From Onchocerca volvulus (taxonomy: Eukaryota > Nematoda > Chromadorea > Rhabditida > Onchocercidae): a stretch of 64,000 nucleotides of DNA. How positions within the stretch are numbered: position 1 is the stretch's first letter; each line of letters begins with the position of its first letter. The position numbers and the translations under genes are program-made. The notes under the pieces are model-generated. The model saw only the letters and a list, made by a program, of their open reading frames with translations, did no database searches and was not told the origin of the DNA. The stretch is taken from positions 1,838,646 through 1,902,645 of the forward strand of contig HG738136.1 of the NCBI GenBank assembly GCA_000499405.2, in the 5' to 3' direction. Shown one piece after another: positions 12,852 to 25,421 of this stretch.

Positions 12852-13103
12852 AAACTAGTTGGACCGGCCGTGTTTCGCGTGGCACCGGCCACGCTTTCGT
12901 AGGGCCACTAAAAGCAAAGGTGAAAAAATTCCGCTCAAAAAAAAAAAAAAGAAAAAGAAAAAAGATTAGGTATATCCATATGCAAACACGCGCCTATTCG
13001 AATGCAACGGTTTATCAAAATTTGAAAGCAGTCGGTGGAGAATTTGCGAAGTTATGTGAGGGATAACAACGAAGATTTACACTTTTATTCGTATAGATAG
13101 ATT
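12852..13103 (+). mobile_element. MITE-like element, copy C
   Basis: It begins with AACTAGTTGGACCGGCCGTG and ends near TTTTATTCGTATAGATAGATT. The core holds ACACGCGCCTATTCGAATGC as in copy B, followed by AGCAGTCGGTGGAGAATTTG. The 5' block (12865-12905) is unusually GC-rich for this genome. An open frame spans the copy but is broken-repeat sequence, not a gene. Confidence 0.6.
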
Positions 13104-16100
13104 ATTTACTTCAATTTTTCTTCTAATTCATTTATTCTAAAATTAATTATTTCAATTTTTCTTCTTCAAAAATTACAAATTACCGTAGCATGCATCATTG
13201 GAAAATTTTTTTGACAGATCTGACAAATTCAAAGCCTATTATACACATTTTCAGCTTTTCTGTTTTATTACTCGTCAATAAATCATCGAAGTATCATTTA
13301 TTATTGACCAGTTTGACATTAGTTATTAAGTATCTGCTATCATTAGGCTTTTCCTTTTTGCCAATTAATAATGAATCAAATCTCAGGGGAAGAGGAGGGC
13401 AGAAGGAAGGAAATATGATAATGAAATTGCATTTACCCGATATTTAACTATTGCTTATTTTACCTTAATTATCATTTGAAATCTCTTATTTGAAAGAAAT
13501 TGAAAAAAATGAGTTAAAAAAATTAGAAATGGAATAAAAATGAGTTTAAAAAGTGATAAAATTTAATAAACTGAAGAGAGAATTCATCAAATAATTGTTG
13601 ATTGATGTTAGACTTTATTATTTTAAAAAGGAAAAAAAAAATTAAAACATGCAAATATATTTCATAGTTTTATTTAATGCAATTTATCATTTAAGAAAAT
13701 CAACAATTAATTTAATTTAATTCAACACCATTGAAAATGGTTGAATTTTCTATTTTTTGAAATAAATAATATCATTTGAAATAAGCTGAAAAAAAGTAAA
13801 TAAAATGTAATAAACTGAAGAAAGGATTCATTGAATAATTGCTAAATTCGTTATATCTAAAGTTAGAAGTAACATGCAAATATCATAGCTTTATTTAATT
13901 CAGTATTATTTGAAATTAATAAAATTTTCGTTTCAAATAAATTGATAAAAAAATAAAGAATAAATTAAAGAAAAGAATTGGTTGAAGAATTTTGCTAGTT
14001 GAAATATCTAAAATTGGAAGTAACATTTCTAGTAAACATAAATCGGGAAATTTTAGATTGCTAATGTACTAAGTAGATTGTTAAGAATATAAGACTTGTT
14101 AGTGCAATTTAAAGCGGAAGTTGATAAATTTCCAATTTGCTCCTTCTTCATATGTTAATACAATTTTCCTACAGCAAAAAGTTTTTAATGAGCAATTTGG
14201 TCGAAACTGATCAATGATCAGTTTCATTATTATTATTTTTATTATTATTATAAACAGACTTTCAGCAATATTAACTACAAAATATTCTTAATAATGTCTT
14301 AATATCCTAATTATTCTCTTCGAAACTAATTATTCTCTTCGAAACTGATTTACTTATCCAACTATTATCACTATAAAATTGACGGCAATAATTAAGTAAA
14401 ATAATAATCAAAATAATTCATTCAAATATATTTATAGAATAGATCATTTTTACTTAAAGATTAAAAACATTATTATACTTTTTTCACAATTGAAATATAA
14501 TTGGATATATGATATTATTAATCTTTTTCATGATACTATACTTTTATTGGGAATAGTTTGGGTAGGAAACAATAAAAAAATTTCCTTCAAAGTTTAACAA
14601 TGCAACATGAAAGTTGAAAAAGTTTTTAAAAATTAAAACAGTAAAACATTTTAATTGAAAGTCTTCCTAAAACCTAATTTTGTTAGTTTTCACATAAATT
14701 TTATCTACGTCAATGATTTTGAAAATACTTTTTGATTATTTGATATTTTAGCAGTAGCTCTTACACTTTTTAAAATCAATATTAATAATTATTCTAATGC
14801 AGTTAAAAAAATCGCGGATTTTGATATATTTTGTAATCCTTTCTTAATTCTTTGTTACTGTGATAAAAATCAATTTAATTATCTTTTCCTCAATTACAAT
14901 GATAATCCGGGAAAAAAAGAAGATTTTTAGTTTCATTGATTTTGAGAGATGTACATTAATACAATTATTTGTTTTGTTTATCTTTAGTATAAAATCTTCG
15001 AATAATTGAAATTTTTATTTTTATTCAAGTTTTTGTTTATAAATATCTCCATCACTTTTTTTTTCAAAATATAATTTCGATTTCTATGGAATGGATTAAA
15101 TTGATGCAAGATATAAATATGCTGCATCATAATTAAAACCTAATTGTGCCATAATTAAAGCTTTATTATGTTTTACCGATAAATTTCTCTAAATTCCTAA
15201 TTATTTCCTTAATTATTAAAAATTTCCCTCTTTTTTTTAAAAAAAATTTCTTGTTCGAAATATCTGTTTTTGTGTCAATAATATGAATTTGTTACATTTT
15301 TTAAGATTTGATATAATTAGCTATAATTATAACAAATCTTACGATCTTTCTTTTGGTCAAGACTAATTTAAACTTACAATTGGTTTATTGATTACTGTTC
15401 TTTGACTTTTGTTTCTTCATTGATTTCATCGTTTTAAGCGAAAATCCTTTGTTAAAACTTAATTAGTGTCAACAGCATTTTTTTTTTCTTCACAACTCAT
15501 TTAATGACCTTTTTCAATAACAGCTTATTTGTTTCATTTCTAAAAAACTTTTCCTTTTTTTTTTTTGCTTAAATCTTTCATATTTTCATTTTACTTACCT
15601 TTATTACATCTTTTATCGTTATTATCAAACTTTTCAGTCATCGATCTTTCATTGATTTTTTTTTCTAGTTTTCAAATCAAAAAATATTTTGCTTATAACG
15701 AAAAAATCTTCTTTGGCGGCTAAATGTTTTAAAATGATCTTTCCAAATGGCAATTTTATTTTTTTTTTTTTGAAAATCTTCTATTTCGATTAATCGGCCT
15801 AGAAATGATAATTCATTTTTATTATCCATCGTTTGCCTTTATTCTATGTTATCTAAAATAATTGTCCTAGGCTATAGCCAAATTTATTTCAATATTCTTT
15901 CCAGTTCAGTTATTCTTTACATGATTTGCTGGATAATCATGACAAGAATTTTTTCTTTTTCAATCTTGAATAATGCTTGGCCAAGATATTCCTTTCCGCA
16001 TTTGTTTCAGGCTTTTTTTTTTTTTTTTATTGGCTTCTTTCAAAAGGCGTTTGTTATAAAGAAATTCTACAATATCTTGGCTAAATATTTCCTAATTTTT

Positions 16101-16751
16101 TAGTAAAAATATTCTAACAGATATTAAAAACTAAAAAAACATTATACATTTCGGAAAAATTTCTGCAACTTACCTTTTACTTATTTTAGAGAGAGGGAGA
16201 GATATTAAGGAAATTTCAAAATTTCAAAAAGTTAAAATTTTAAAAATCACATAAAAGTAAAAAAAGTTTGAAAAGAATCAATAATTTAATGATCAAAGAG
16301 GAAGAAACTTAAAAATGACGGATGACGGATGACATTGAATTGATCCATTAATCCACAAAATAAAGTTATAATCATATCATCTTTCACTTACTTTAGGAAA
16401 GGTGACAATTTTCGTCATCGATATTTTCAAGTGAAAAATGAATTAAATCAAAAATGCATCAGCTAAAAAGACAAGAAAAAAAAATACTTTTAGAATGAAC
16501 CAAAAATGAGCTATAATTGAAATTTTTAATCAATAAGAATTTGTTAATATTTCAAGTTATTTGGAATTTCTAATAATATGTTAAAAAAATCGCAAATTTA
16601 AGGGAAAATGATAAATAATTTAATGTAAAAGCTCTTAATGTAAATAATTTTTTTTTTTTTTTGCCATAAATGTAAAAATGAATTACGAAACATTAACGAA
16701 GTGGAAAAAATCGATTTTTAAACAGATTTAGTTAATTCGAAAATCTGACAA

Positions 16752-16812
16752 CAGAGAGAGAGAGAGAGTAAAAGAGAGGGAGAGGGAGAGGAGACGGAGA
16801 GAGAGAGAAAAA
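16752..16812 (+). repeat. GA-rich simple repeat
   Basis: Purine tract of GA/GGGAGA units on the plus strand. Pyrimidine counterparts occur at about 20161-20197, 20325-20336 and 63704-63755. Confidence 0.9.
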
Positions 16813-19800
16813 AAGGGAGAAGTTATTTTTAAATTTCGATTAAAATTGTTATTATTAACAAAATTGAAAAAAATTGTTTGAAATTATTATTAGAAACTTT
16901 TGAAGACCATAATCCGAAAGAGCAAAAAAATTGAAAATATAATACTAATATGAATTGCGCAATTATCTCATCAATTTATCTTTATTTTATTGGCAGCAAA
17001 TTAAAAAATATTACACTCTAAATAAATAACAACAATAAGTATTGCACGTAATAGCAGTAGGGTCAAAGGTCAGTGCCTTTTTTTTTTAGTTTCTATTTAT
17101 CGTTTAAAAGATAACTTAATCCTTTGATTTCATTTTTCTGCCCAATTTTTCAAAAATATCATGATGAAATGAAGAGAAAAATGAATATTGCCATGATTAT
17201 CTTGTTTTGCTTTTTATTTTTTTGGTTTTCTAACAACACTTTTGCTTTTAGTTATAATTATTTTTTAAGTACTAATTAGTAGCTAAACACTAATTATCAC
17301 CAATTACCACTTGCACAGTTTATTAAGATATATAATTAAATTTTAACGATCAAAATAAGAAAAAAAAAAAGGATTCTAAAGTTATTTGATTGTTGAAAAA
17401 AATCGTATTATTAATATTGTAATTAATTTAATTGTTTCAATTTCGAATGAAAAATATGAAATTAAAAATTGATTGATAATATTCGTCGGTTTTATGAATT
17501 TCAATCATTTATGACAATAATTGATACAAGAATTTTTGCTTTTTCATTTTTTTTTTTTTTTTTTAAATTCGTATTCAAATTCTTATTTTGAAAGTAATTA
17601 GGAAAGGAAATTTTCTGAAATTAGTAAAACTTTGCATACATAAATAAAACATAAATTAGCTAATATTTATTTAAACATCAAAAATCAGCGCCGAAAAACA
17701 ATGCGGTAAATTGTCAAAAAAGAAAATGACATCCGACAATTTGAATATTTATATAATTACTATATTAGTCGTATAATTTCAACTAAATTAGCATATTAAA
17801 TTAATATTTAATTACATGTTCAATTATATTAAAACATTTAAAAAATGAGACAATTTAATCTTTCATCATTTGCTCATAATAAACAGGAAAATTTAATTGT
17901 GCTGATATATATATAAATCAAATACCGAAAAAATTCTTTTTAAAAAAACTCAATTTTTTTTTCTTTTCATAAATTCAATTTACTAAAAACAATCTCTAAT
18001 TCATTCATAATATTTCAAAAAAAAGAAATTTTTTTTCCATTAAATTATAATCAATACAGCTACAAATGATAAAATCATTCTTGAATTCCTTTTTTTTTTC
18101 ATAACCAAAAATCTCATATCAATTTAGTTTCAGACGAGATCTTTTTCGAAATCTTCATAAGAAATATTCATTTCGAAATATTGCTTCATAAACTTCTAAT
18201 TTATATTTAATATTTCAAAAAAATTCATTTTCTGCAAACATAATTAAAAAATTAACACAGCTGCACAAAAGATAAATTTATTCTTGACCATTTTCATCGT
18301 AATCAAGAATCTCATATTAGCCTGCTTCAGAAGAGGAATCTTTCTAGAATAAAATTACCAACATTTGAAATTATTTTCATCAACATGAAATCGCTCGGAC
18401 TAACAATTTATTTTGAAACGAGTGAAATTCGTTATGAAAAGCTATAAAAAAAGAGCCATTATATTCACCAAATTCTAATAAAAAATTTATTGGAAAACAA
18501 TTATTCTTCAGAGTCATATGAAAACAAAATTATCCATTCCACAGTAAATTTCCTCGAAGATGAAAAGACCCCAGAAGAAATGATAGAAGTGAAAAATTCT
18601 CTCCTTATAGTAATTCAATTTTTAAAATTCAATAAAAATAAGGAAGTATCTATTTCGCGATAACCTATGTAACATTTAAAATTTAATAAACATAAAAAAA
18701 TTTATTGAATTGTTTTGCGAAAAAAAAAAGAAAAATGGCACAATTATAATTTAACAATTTTTGCAAAAACTATCAAAATAGAAACAAAATTTTGCATCCG
18801 TAAAGAAAAATATCATCTATAAAGAAAAATAGAGAAATCGCAATTATTTTTTCGCAAAAATCTTTAAAAAAAATTTTCTTCAATTATCGCGTTTGAAGAA
18901 AATTTTTTGAAAAGATTTTTATATCAAAGGAATTGATTTTCGAATAAAATTATAATTAAATAATTATTATTTATTGAAACGATATGGTCAAAAAAGAAAG
19001 AAGGAACAGTTAAAATATTAATGCTTTGAAAAAATTGGTAAATTAGAAATTTATCAATCTTCTCGGATATTTCTAAATTTAAGACTATTTCATCAAATGT
19101 TATCGAATTTTTGACAGATTTGAACAAAGTTGACAACTTGCAATTGCTTAGATAATTTTTGTTAGAATTTGTGGAGAAATGGTGACAGAAATGCTAATAG
19201 ATGAATATAAGTGAAAAGTTTAACTTTTCAGGAAAAAAAAAAGTTTGAAAGTTTGCATTTCCAAAAAACTGAAAATGAAAGATCAGCAATTCCCGAGTGT
19301 TTTTAAAACGAAAGCTATCTATGCAGTATATTTGAAATATTCAGTATGTATGGAGAAAATGAAAACTTTTTTTCTAAAAAAAAAAAAATTTATCGAATAG
19401 AAAGAAATGAAATTTTAAAATCGATTAGAAAATAATAATTTGAAAAAATAAATTTATAAATATTAGGCTCAAAATTCATTTCTGTATAGTACTAATCGAT
19501 TATTTCAACATTCTTTGTTGATCTCAATTAAATTACAAAAAATTTCGATTAAAATTCAAGTTAAGCTTAAGCAATTTCGATCAATTAAGCGCAAATATTG
19601 CGATTACACTTTCGGCAAATTAATATTTAATTTGAAATATTTTAAAAGTGATGTTATTCGAAAAATGATGTGCAAAATATATGAGAAAAATTTGTTTGAA
19701 AACAAGTAATTCGATCATAAATTAAATTCCCGTAATAACTTTTATTCGTTCATTTGATGATATGAATATTGCAAAAAGAAGTAGATAAAGATTTTGAGAA

Positions 19801-20545
19801 AAGCTTAAAATTCTAATTATAGATTAATCCCGCAATTAGCTAGGCTTTTAGTAATATGAAAAAATGGCCAAGCTTTCATTTACCTTTACAAAAAAGATTA
19901 CGCCTTTTTAATCTGTCCCAACAATCCTGAAACATTTTTCAAGGTATTGGCCAATTAGAATAAAATTGTATATGGCCATTAAGCATTAGTTGTGGCCCAA
20001 TATCCTTACCAATTTTTTTTTTTTTGGCTTTAAAGTTAAACATTTTAGTCAAACAATTACTATTACTTTTAAATGGTGGTGCCGAAAGGAATTCAAAAGA
20101 AAAAAAAAAAAAAAAATCATTTATCATTTTTACATTTCATAAAAATTCCACCTGTTTTCCATCTCTCTCTCTTTCTCTCTCTTTCCCTCTCTCTCGAATA
20201 ATTCAATTTAAAAATAAAAATTTTCGGTATTAAAAGAAATTAGTTAAGTGAAAATTTGACAGTTGAATTATTAGAATGAAAAAAGTTTTGTGTTTTTTTC
20301 AACTTAAAAGTTTATTTTTTTTTCTCTCTCTCTCTTTTTATTCCATGCATTTTTTAATTTGCGATAACATTTATTTGGAATAAATGAAAAAACATCAATG
20401 GAAAAAAGCCTAAAAAGAAGGCCAAAACAAAAAAAAAGGTAAACAAATGTTGGGATAGGAGGAGAAACATTGGAAAAAAAAAAAAAAAAAAGATAAATCT
20501 AAAATTGAGGACGAGAAAAAATAATAACTCAAAAACATTGATCTG

Positions 20546-20624
20546 TAATTAACGAAATAATTATTATTATCCATCTGACTACAATATATTGTAGTCAGAT
20601 GGATAATAATTATTTTGTTAATTA
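20546..20624. repeat. near-perfect 79-bp palindrome
   Basis: The left arm TAATTAACGAAATAATTATT continues to ATCCATCTGACTACAATA. The right arm is its reverse complement with only one base change and one three-base difference, and there is essentially no spacer (centre near 20586). Such an arm length with almost no loop is rare in ordinary intergenic DNA. Confidence 0.85.
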
Positions 20625-21911
20625 GTAAAATGTCTAGGCTATTTTAGTCAATATAAATCAATCAAATATTTTTCTAGGCCTTTCATCAGGCTTATAACCC
20701 TTATTTTACTTATAAGGTTGAATTAAGTAAGCCTCATTAAATTGCTTCCTTTACCTTTTTTTTTTTTTTTTTATTCCCCTTCATTTGAGAAATAAAATTA
20801 GCAATTTATACTAATAGTTTTGCACATTTTAAAGTTTTTTGAAAATTTTCAAATATTAATTTATTTATGCAAGTTAATTAATTTTTAAAGTTAAGTAAGA
20901 GAAATAAAAAAAAAAAAGTATGCGAACAGAATAGAACATTAATAACTTATTAATTTTAGAAATAAATAATGAAGATACCAATATGCAATTTTTTCCACCA
21001 CTCTTCTTCATTAAACATTAATTAATTAAATTCTAAAAAAGATAATGACTTTTTTTTTTTTTGGCCATAAATTTTAAAGCAAAGATATTAGTCTTTTTGT
21101 TTGATCCAAATTTTAAAGCCTAGTCAAAGCTAAGTGAGGAGACAATTCCCCATTGACTCCGTGTAATTTGGTAGTAAACATTTTAGTATGATAGCATTAT
21201 TCGAGTCAAACGGTAAACAAACCCATTAAATTTCGGCACCATTCTTTAGACCATCGAAACCGGTAGAATTCCGGTTAACAAATCCGGCACAATTCCAGGC
21301 ACGAAATTAAAGATTACAATTTTCCGCCTTTCTATGAAATACTATTTCTACTTGCTATTTTCAAGATTTATCATAGATTTGTTTCAAATATTTAATTTGA
21401 TTGTGATGATGAGAAAACGAAATAATAATTATTAATACCGTATAAATTAATATGTAAACATATTTTTCTGCTAAAATCATTCTCAGGATGTAATTTATCA
21501 TTTTTATCACCAATATTCCAATTTACGTCACAGATCAACAAAGATTATCACCGATATTCCAATTTATGTCACAAATCAGCAAAAATTTGGATATGAATTC
21601 GTGAACTCAAATAAAATACTAATATTCCAATTTTTGATTAAAATATTCACTATAAAAATTAATTTGATCAACTACAATATATCAATTGATCATCTAAATA
21701 GACTTTTATTGATTTAACTTATAGATCAGATAGAAATGAAATGCTGAAGTTTTTTGCAACAGACTAAAATGCGAAAATGGAAATATAGCAAGAGAGAAAA
21801 CTGATAAAACAATATTGAAACGATGATTTTATTTAAATAATTCATCATGCTAGATCTTAAAAATAATTTCAAGAATTAAATTCGAAAAGAAAATTTTCAA
21901 GTGATATTGAA

Positions 21912-22262
21912 ATAAACGGCCAAATCTTCGCAGCTAGTTTCGGATCATAGGATCATTTAAAATAAATGTGCTTGAAATAAGCCTAGAAACAGTGCCCAAT
22001 ACTAGACATTGATGTATTTCTCAATGAAGCTCCTTTTCGCGGATTTCATGTTAAGAATCGATAAAATGATGTTAAAGAGATAAGAAAGGCAAAGGATTGA
22101 ATCTATATTTGTCACGGATAATTATCCGAGCAATTGCCATTGTTTTCAGGCTTATTTCAAGCACATTACTTGGATGATCCAATGATTCGAAACTGGCCCG
22201 AACATTTGGCCAAGCACATTACTTGCATAATACAATGATTCGAAACTAGCCTGAACATTTAG
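21912..22262. mobile_element. inverted-repeat (MITE-like) element with duplicated right end
   Basis: About 80 bp at 21914-21996 (GGCCAAATCTTCGCAGCTAG ... TGTGCTTGAAATAAGCCTAG) reappears in reverse complement at about 22140-22215 (CAGGCTTATTTCAAGCACAT ... AACATTTGGCC). The right part is repeated again in tandem at 22210-22262 (AAGCACATTACTTGCATAAT, GATTCGAAACTAGCCTGAAC). The inner sequence of about 140 bp shows no coding capacity. The structure fits a non-autonomous DNA element or a folded-back duplication. Confidence 0.6.
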
Positions 22263-23924
22263 TCTGAATATTTTAATGGAAAATATAACGATTTATATTT
22301 AATTCTCCAATAACGTCGAAGACGCTGTAACGTTGGATGTCAATAAAAATTCTTGCATTAGCATAAAGTTTTCCAACTCCATACTTTTGCAGAAAAAAAT
22401 CAAGTCAAATCTCGGATAACTAAATCACTAAGGAAAAAAAAAAAACTTTAAAAAAAAAAACTTATCATTTATCAGTGGTTAGAGAAAAAAAAAGATATCA
22501 ACCTAATATGCTAAAAAAATACGAAATGAAGGATCAAATTACTTATGGATAGTGGTTATCCAGGTTTATACAAAGAAATTGCACGCTTCGCTGGAAAACA
22601 AAAATGGTATGACCTTTTTTAGCATGCCGACATTTAAAATATTTCATTTTCTCTCCTATCCTTTCTGTCTAACTTTTTCTCTCGATAGATGCTATTCTGA
22701 AATTTATGCATATTTTAATTATTTAGATACTTTTTTCATATTTTTTTTCTTTATCGGAATTTTATATTTCATAAATTATCCATTCTTTTGGATAGGCAAT
22801 CTTTCGCTATAAATTATCCATTCGTCTAAAGATAAGGATTTTTTCATTGTAGATTATTCATTTTTCTGGTAAAGATTTTTTATTCTAGATTCTTCTGGAT
22901 AAGGAATTATCGTTGTGGAATTTTTTGGCTAGCTTATCTTCACCTCTTTAGTTTTTATTTTTATTTCTTTTTTTGCATTCCTTCATCAATCAATTGTTTC
23001 CGAAATTTTCATTAAAATGTTTGTTAAATTAAGTTCCGGAAATAACTTCGATAACAAAGGAAATAATCGATAGCAACGGATCAGGCGAACAAAATAGTTG
23101 TATCTTTCATAAACATTCAGAAGCGAATAAAATTTGCGCGAAATCTCAAGTACTATAAATAGTGGTAATATTTTCGGATAGTAATAATATTTTTGGATAA
23201 TTTTGCATCTTTTTGATGCAAAACTACCATTTTGTAATTCATTTGATAAGTACTTGAGATTTCGAATAAGACAAATCGAACAATCTCGTAGCTGATTCTT
23301 TCTAAAGTTCCTCTCAAGATAGCTGGAATACGTAATGAAGCTGTTATATTCGGTAAAGCGAATGATTAGAGGAATTGTGGGACGAAACGTCTTCAACCTA
23401 TTCTCAAACTTTCAATGAGTATGACGTCTTGCTTGCTTGAATGAAGCATAGACATTGAATGTGTGCTTCACGTACGTCATTTTTCGTACGTCAAATAGAA
23501 TTGACGCTGTGAGATGAACCAAACGTTGAGTAAAAGTATAAGTCTTCCGTTCAAGTGCCATCCATTTTTGCATAATTTTTATGTGGGATATTAATGTGTT
23601 GAATCTGACGACGATTATTTAACATTTAATCAACGGAGATAAGATCGATTATTAGTTGTAATATTATTAAAAATCAAGCTAGCTTACTGTATCTATTTCA
23701 TGCTCAAAAGATAAATTACAAATATCGGAAATTATTTCAGTTAAAAAACAATTTCAAATACTGAAAACGATTCCGATTTGAAAATAGCATTATTATCCCA
23801 GTGAGAATTATTACGACTATGATTATTGATTTCAGGCTTGGATTTCCTGATACTATTGGCTTCAGGTTATATTAGTGCTCATTTTCCGCTGAATAATGCA
23901 ATAAAATAGGCCATAATTAAATAG

Positions 23925-24182
23925 AAACGGTGCATAAATCGTGGCCATAAGTACCATAAGTGTTCGCTTATGGCCATAATTTGGAATTTATTGAATACTT
24001 GTGGCCATAGTTTGAGATCGAATACTTATGGCCATAGTCTGGGACTTAATCAAGCACTTATAGCCATAGTCTGGGACTTAATCGAATACTTATGGCATGG
24101 ACTGGGATTTATCAAATACTTGGCCATAAGATAGAATCTGTCGAGTACTTATGGCCATAATCTGGGACCTATTGAGCTACTC
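23925..24182. repeat. CTTATGGCCATA minisatellite
   Basis: At least seven imperfect units of about 30-37 bp with core ACTTATGGCCATAATCTGGG and ATTGAATACT. The core TATGGCCATA is itself palindromic, so each unit can form a small hairpin. Confidence 0.8.
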
Positions 24183-24351
24183 AATCTTTTGGACAAAAGC
24201 ACTCATTGTCACAGACAAATATATTATTTGTTAATAATGCAAAATAAATTTTCAATAAAGAAAAATAACTTTCAATCATTGATCGTATCAAAGTGAAATT
24301 AAATGTTTTTTTTCTTTTATTAAAATTAAAATCAATAAATCAATAATCTGA

Positions 24352-24525
24352 AAAATAAAATGAAGAAGGACTTTCCTAATTGATGACAACCAATCACATA
24401 GGCAAAATCTGATTGGAGGGTCATTTTGGAGTGACCCCAAGGATATCTTTCCAACTTGTGGCTACAATTACATAGGCAAAATCTGATTGAAGGGTCATTT
24501 TGGGGTGACTCCAAGAATATGTATG
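24352..24525. repeat. direct duplication of about 65-80 bp
   Basis: The block ACATAGGCAAAATCTGATTG ... GGGTCATTTTGG.GTGAC.CCAAG occurs at about 24395-24443 and again at 24470-24515, with few differences. No function is apparent. Confidence 0.7.
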
Positions 24526-24879
24526 CGATGTTTTCTATTTTTTCTACTAATCTATTTCCTTCCTTTTCTTCTATATTTCTTATTTTCTATTTTTATTTCC
24601 AATTTTTTAATGAGCCGATCTTTACAGATTGGTATAAATGAGGAATACTTTTATGAATATTTTAGAAATTATCAAGTATTTCACTTTTGAAAATTGATTG
24701 TAAATTAATTTTCCAACTAACAGTTACAAATCCTCTACTAGAGCTAAAGGTACACGTACGTCACGTGGAACGACATATCCGAACAAGCCATCATACGTAT
24801 TCATACATAGGATGACCAATTGCAGTATTGCGCAAAGTGGGTGATAGATGTGGCGTGGGTGGGTACGTAGCGTGGCAGA

Positions 24880-25002
24880 ATGCGTAGCATGGATGGTATA
24901 TGCGACATGTTTCCGTTTGAGCGATTATTTCCGTTGATAGCGAAGAAGGTCCGGGAAATACCGGTGGGATTTCGGGGGAATATTCTATTGAGTAAGCAAT
25001 AA
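24880..25002 (+). CDS. possible small ORF or 5' exon upstream of prolyl-tRNA synthetase
   Basis: This is a 40-codon frame in a locally GC-richer patch (about 24745-24985). The product begins MRSMDGICDMFPFERLFPLI and continues with basic residues (AKKVREIPVGFRGN). The end carries a 5' splice-like site, TTGA|GTAAGC, at 24991/24992. A palindromic CACGTG (24762-24767) lies about 115 bp upstream. It could be a small gene, a 5' exon spliced forward, or chance coding within a promoter. Joining to the synthetase acceptor at 25407 gives an immediate stop, so it is not simply its N-terminus. Confidence 0.25.
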   Translation: MRSMDGICDMFPFERLFPLIAKKVREIPVGFRGNILLSKQ

Positions 25003-25421
25003 GTGAAGTTATTAGAAGCGATTTCGTATAGTTAGGCAAAATTCTGAGAAGTAAGAAGTTTTTTTTTTTTCGAAAAAAAGAAATTCTTTACTTGAAAAAA
25101 AAAAAATCAGGAACGTATTTATCAAAAAATGGCAAAGATTGGTAGGATTTTTCCAATATTACAGTGTTGTGAAAAATTGAGAGGAATTTGAATTATTAGA
25201 AAAAGGAATAAATAGCAGTGATTGAGAGATGATTCTGTCATGGAAATTGATATGGAAGATAAGTGAAATATTTCTCATATTAAGGAAAACATTTATTCGT
25301 TTGATTTATTTGCTTATTCTGGATAAAAGTGGCATTTCTCTTATATCTTTTGGATAAAAATTTGATTACATCTACAAGCAGTTTATCATTTTACTTCACA
25401 ATTACAGGTTAAATAATCACA

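Larger units (their letters stand above)
11505..24879. other. long gene-poor region rich in low-complexity DNA and repeats
   Basis: About 13.4 kb without a recognisable gene on either strand. It is mostly A/T with many A or T runs of 8-17 bases. Definable items are listed separately: MITE copy C, a purine-rich (GA) tract, a pyrimidine (CT) tract, a long palindrome, an inverted-repeat element and a GGCCATAA minisatellite. Open frames here are short and of AT-rich composition. The longest, 136 codons on the minus strand at 22986-23396, contains an inverted repeat and resembles nothing I know. The region may hold distant regulatory sequence or unrecognised 5' exons of the Ras-like gene or prolyl-tRNA synthetase. 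Confidence 0.6.

Noticed and set aside
12836..13066. 76-codon plus-strand frame with a basic stretch
   Set aside because: It overlaps MITE copy C; the basic run comes from an A-rich tract.
22986..23396. 136-codon minus-strand frame, longest in the window
   Set aside because: It contains an inverted repeat (GAAATCTCAAGTACT at 23140 versus AGTACTTGAGATTTC at 23250), has no recognisable domain and lies in AT-rich DNA where long open frames arise by chance. It should be revisited if transcribed.
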